Source: Echinometra lucunter (lineage: Eukaryota > Echinodermata > Echinoidea > Camarodonta > Echinometridae). From it: a stretch of DNA of 64,000 bases. A model generated the notes under the pieces. That model was not told the DNA's origin, searched no databases, and saw nothing but the letters and a program-made list of their open reading frames with translations. A program made the translations under genes and the position numbers. Every line of letters begins with the position of its first letter. Position 1 is the stretch's first letter. The stretch lies in assembly GCA_029962745.1 (NCBI GenBank), contig CM057151.1:7912754-7976753 (forward strand), written 5' to 3'. Of this stretch, positions 60,275 through 64,000 are shown piece by piece.

Positions 60275-61232
60275 CTGGAATTATATCAAGAATAAAGGCA
60301 ATTTATCCTCTGACCACTGAATTCTTTCATTCCTATAGCCCTAATACAAGGGTCAGTCAGTTCCAGTAGCTAAGATTGATAATGTAATGAAAATAAATTT
60401 TAAAATCCTACAAATAATATCAGCAGCAGCAGTAATGTGCAAAAAGTCTGTGAAATTTGCAAATAATCTAGCGACACAATTTGTACTAATTAATACATAT
60501 TCATTTTGTCACATGAATACAGGAGTTATGAAATATGGAAAATCAACCAGTTCTATGTATAAAAGAAGACCTCCCTGTCATGACAAATATTCATTTATAT
60601 AATTTTTCTCATTTTGCCTTGTCAGAAAGTCATGGGCAGTTTGCTCAAACTTCAAAATATCTTTGTTATTGTTTTGAGTATAACATATTTACTTAAGAAA
60701 AAGTTAAGATTCCTTTAATTTAAAGGAACTATGTTTTTTATTTGTCTTTTTTTTTCCTGTAACTTCTGAATTGCTGATGCCATATATTCTGTATGCTAGT
60801 AGACAATGACTGTTAACAACGTGACATAATGTTTTCTTTGAACTATGGCATTCTCTTGTACTGATTCTTTTTATTAACTCTTGTTCTTCTATATGAAACC
60901 AACCTTTAAGACATCAAATGAATGAAACAATTTCATAACTTTCTATCACAACATGATGTAACTAACACTCAAATAAATTTTTACCTAGAAAATATCATCT
61001 GCGGCATCTGTCCTAAATAATTTTCTATTATATGAAATTCAATGGCTTCAGAAAGATCTAAACTTTCTAAACATTCTATTCTGTTTTTCTTTCCAATCCA
61101 ATCCAATCCAATCCAAAAATCATTTGATATAGCACCTTTTCCTCGCAGTTACAAAGCACTGCACACACTACTCCATGTCTGGACCATTCAAACAAAAATT
61201 TATCACTTCACAAAGATCAGTTTAGGGACTTA

Positions 61233-61408
61233 TGGGGTGTTGCAAGAAAGTTGCAATCGATTGCAAGTTGCAACTGATTGTCACTGGCCAATCAAAATCA
61301 TTGTTGCATGCATGTCTTCTTAAAAGGGCAGACCCTGAGCCAATCAGAATGGGTGTTTCAAAATTAGCAATTATTTGCAATCGATTGCAACTTTCTTGCA
61401 ACACCCCA
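61233..61408. mobile_element. Harbinger-like MITE with TTA target duplication
   Basis: 176 bp with ends TGGGGTGTTGCAAGAAAGTT and the inverse; perfect terminal arms reach through GCAATCGATTGCAA. TTA flanks both sides (61230-61232 and 61409-61411), the PIF/Harbinger target-duplication pattern. The intact duplication points to recent insertion. Both-strand open frames inside come from the palindrome. Confidence 0.85.
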
Positions 61409-61555
61409 TTAGTCTATAAAATCCACTGTTCTCCAGCAGAATAGATGGGATTTGAGGAATTTCTTGAACTGGTTTACAGATTCTTTTCACCATATTAGCA
61501 ATGATCCATTATTAACTCATAGCTCTATAAGTAAATTAATACATTTCTTTCCTAG

Positions 61556-61616
61556 AAGACCTACTACTAGTACTACAGACCGATTGCCTGGAATTGGCAC
61601 ACAAGCAGTTAGCAAG
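61556..61616 (+). CDS. plus-strand exon-like segment
   Basis: A good acceptor (ACATTTCTTTCCTAG) and donor (GTGAGT) bound 61 bases. One frame (entering with one base, leaving in phase 0) reads RPTTSTTDRLPGIGTQAVSK without a stop. It lies antisense in presumed POC5 intron, with no partner exon found. Could be chance or part of an unrecognised nested gene. Confidence 0.2.
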
Positions 61617-61624
61617 GTGAGTCA

Positions 61625-61789
61625 GGGGCCCGTTGCATAAAACTTACTATAATAGTAACTTTGCTATTATAGTAATTCTTCATGGAATACTGGATTTTGA
61701 TTGGCTGTTGAGCAACAGTATTCCATGAAGCGTTACTAAAATAGCAAAGTTACTATTATACATGTAGTAAGTTTTATGCAACGGGCCCC
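61625..61789. mobile_element. palindromic MITE, second copy (GGGGCCCGTTGCATAAAAC ends)
   Basis: Same family as 42686-42873: the left half is nearly identical over about 100 bases. The right arm lacks the inner stretch pairing with TTTTGATTGGCTGTTGAGC, so this copy carries a one-sided internal deletion. An ACATGTAGT insertion sits in the right arm. Confidence 0.85.
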
Positions 61790-61824
61790 AGGAGCATAAA
61801 CGTAGAAGAAACGTCCTCCTACCT

Positions 61825-61857
<33 letters not shown>

Positions 61858-61941
61858 ATTAACTAATTAACCCATTTGTACATATTTTTGTGCGGCAGAT
61901 GCATCCCCCCCATTCCCCTCCCCCCCCCCCCCCCCCCCCCC
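61825..61941. repeat. poly-G (32) and poly-C (22) pair
   Basis: Thirty-two G at 61825-61856 and twenty-two C at 61920-61941, 63 bases apart. They could pair as a GC hairpin or form quadruplex/i-motif structures. Exact lengths are unreliable. Confidence 0.85.
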
Positions 61942-64000
61942 ACTATCTACGCCCTTGGTCAGTAAGGAGTGATCTACAGTGTAATAGGGACACTCCAGTA
62001 AAGTGTACCAATCCATGCAAGACAAGCAGTAGCAGTAAACCCTAGAAGCTATATGGTTAGTTTACAGAAGCAGACCCTGCATAGTCAATACAAAGCCTAC
62101 CATCTGCAGGGTTTCACATCAACTCTCTGAGTAGGTAGTTCATATCAGGATTTTCAGGGTCTTTATTCATGAGCACCATACAGGTCTAAAAATCTTGAAA
62201 TTTAGGGTCTCAACCTAGATTTCGGGCACCCAGGCATCCCAGGCAATTATCGGTGCTGCATCATGCTATCTAACAAAGGTTTCTTTCATCATGACATGCA
62301 CATTAAGCAAGAGGACATCAGAATCTCTACAATGTTGAATGAACTAAAGAAAAGGTCTTCAGTGTTAGTGAGATGATTAAAAGCGTGTGGGGAATGCAAA
62401 CTATCAATGCAAAGATCAGCATCACAGGTCTGATGATAATCATGATTTATAACAAAATAGTTTTCTTTCTTCTTCCAAAATGTGTTCTTCTTGAAAAGGA
62501 AAAATTAATTATACTATTCATTATGTAGTTAAAGCTGGAGATCAGACTCAACTCAACACATTTTTTATAGAATGTAAATACTGTTTGTTTCATAAATCTA
62601 TATGCACCTCTACCTTCAACAAGGAGAAATAAAGAAATCAAGAACCTTGTCTACTAGCTTGCTTCATCAGGATATAAAAAGAAAAAGAAATCAATATATT
62701 AAATTTCAAAACTGAAGCATAAAGAGGAACGTGTATTTCTAAAAAAAAATTTTTTCTTCATCTGTTGATATATCTTAAAGGTTATTCAATACAAGAAAAA
62801 CAAAGAAAATTGCACCTGTTTATCTTGACAAGTTGACACCTTAGTACATAAAAAACAGAAAATTCTAACTATATTTTCAGAGCAAAGATAATTAATGTCA
62901 TTTTGAGTTTTTGGTTAGAATATATCGAGCCTGGCAATAAAAAATTAGCACTGGCCAAAAATATGAAGACAGATGCAAAAAGGATTAGTAAGCTTCACAT
63001 CATTTGTCATAATGATTTATGTAGGGAGTAACATCACAAATTGAAGCTGATATGGCATGGTTTCTGTTATTTCTGCATCATATAAACAAGCAACATAAAT
63101 GGAAAGTGAAGCACCCAAGATAATGACAATTTTTTTTTTCTAGAAACATTTGTTATCTGACAATCAGATGTTTAAATTCCATGGCTTCATCTTACATCAC
63201 CAATTAACTTAAGTGCTTGGGACATAAAAAAAAAGTAAACAAGAAGTTTTGTTTTCATTTACTGATGGTAATGCACATCTTCTTCAAATCTTTAACATCT
63301 ATGCAGTTTTAAGGAGATAGTCATTACAAGCTTTACTTCCTGATCCAGACTTTCATAAAATTCTGAATGTTTGTTTTCTTTTAAACTCTGATTCTGACTT
63401 CTTAGAAGTCTGTGCATTCAGTTGTCATGCACTCATGTTTGTTGTTTTCAACATTTTCTTGAACATGTGCAATCTGTTCTTTATATAGATCATCACATTA
63501 GAAAGTCTTTCATAATGACATCACAGACATGACAGTAAAAACCGAGTACAGTGTAACATGAGGAGAAGAGGTGTCTAATAAACTAGCCATCAGACTATCA
63601 TCCAATTTCCTGGGGTTAACATTCTTGTTACAACACAGTCCTACGGCAAGACACTACAATCGCCTCTCCCCACCAGGATTAACTACATGTTAACCTTTAC
63701 ATTAACAACAACCACAACAACAAAAATAACAAATGCTTGATAATTCACAGTTTAAGGCTGTGATAACAGTACTTCACTGCCATGTATCCCTACGTATCCC
63801 CAGGATAGAGTGCTCCATACATCCAGTTTTTATCATCATCAAGCACTGTTTCAAGGAACTTCTCTTGAATTACAAACTATACCAAACAACTGTATTTAAC
63901 TACTTTGTTTCCAGCCTATAAATTGCAATGATTTGAGTAACTTTAATGAGTTATTCTACATTGTCATCAATAGCAGATTTGATGACTCATGCCATTGGTC

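Larger units (their letters stand above)
60275..64000. other. no further POC5 exon recognised
   Basis: Probably POC5 5' intron. Holds a TTA-flanked MITE (61233-61408), a plus-strand exon-like segment (61556-61616), a palindromic MITE (61625-61789) and a poly-G/poly-C pair. The rest, especially 62000-64000, is AT-rich with no coding character that I could see. Upstream POC5 exons may be small and missed, or lie past the window. Confidence 0.5.

Noticed and set aside
61042..61444. Frames on both strands containing SCNRLQ-like peptides
   Set aside because: Both come from the inverted arms of the 61233-61408 MITE.

Overview
Eukaryotic (animal) genomic DNA, AT-rich, with long introns, many homopolymer and microsatellite tracts and an unusually dense load of small palindromic DNA transposons. 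Motifs such as repeated CATGTACATGTA-like words and GGGGCCCGTTGCATAAAAC-type inverted-repeat elements, and the kind of protein divergence seen, suggest a marine invertebrate deuterostome, most likely an echinoderm; this is an inference, not proven by the window.

Layout. (1) 1-4.8 kb: a doubtful minus-strand gene or gene relic (about 2424-4564) with a reading-frame break, bracketed by a perfect 30-bp inverted repeat (131-160 and 4749-4778). (2) 8.0-44.4 kb, plus strand: one large gene of at least 22 coding exons that I identify as the single TANC-family gene (vertebrate TANC1/TANC2): low-complexity N-terminal region, STAND-type P-loop ATPase domain, about ten ankyrin repeats, TPRs, a charged coiled coil and a C-terminal PDZ ligand. 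The exon phases join without a break from 8011 to the stop at 44374, giving about 2,380 residues; the first coding exon was not found. (3) 44.4-51.3 kb: convergent 3' ends, filled with UTR-like sequence and transposon remnants. (4) 51.3-60.3 kb, minus strand: seven 3' exons of POC5, the centrin-binding centriole protein (367 residues visible; the N-terminus lies beyond 60.3 kb or outside the window).

The two recognised genes work separately: TANC is a postsynaptic/cell-cortex scaffold, POC5 builds the distal centriole. They share only the convergent tail-to-tail arrangement. The most informative non-genic features are a 716-bp Mutator-like foldback element with a perfect 9-bp target duplication, a MITE inserted inside another MITE with a sibling copy nearby, a Harbinger-like MITE with a TTA duplication, a 1.76-kb long-TIR element with a 5-bp duplication, and a decayed duplicate of a TANC exon in the intron just before the working copy.
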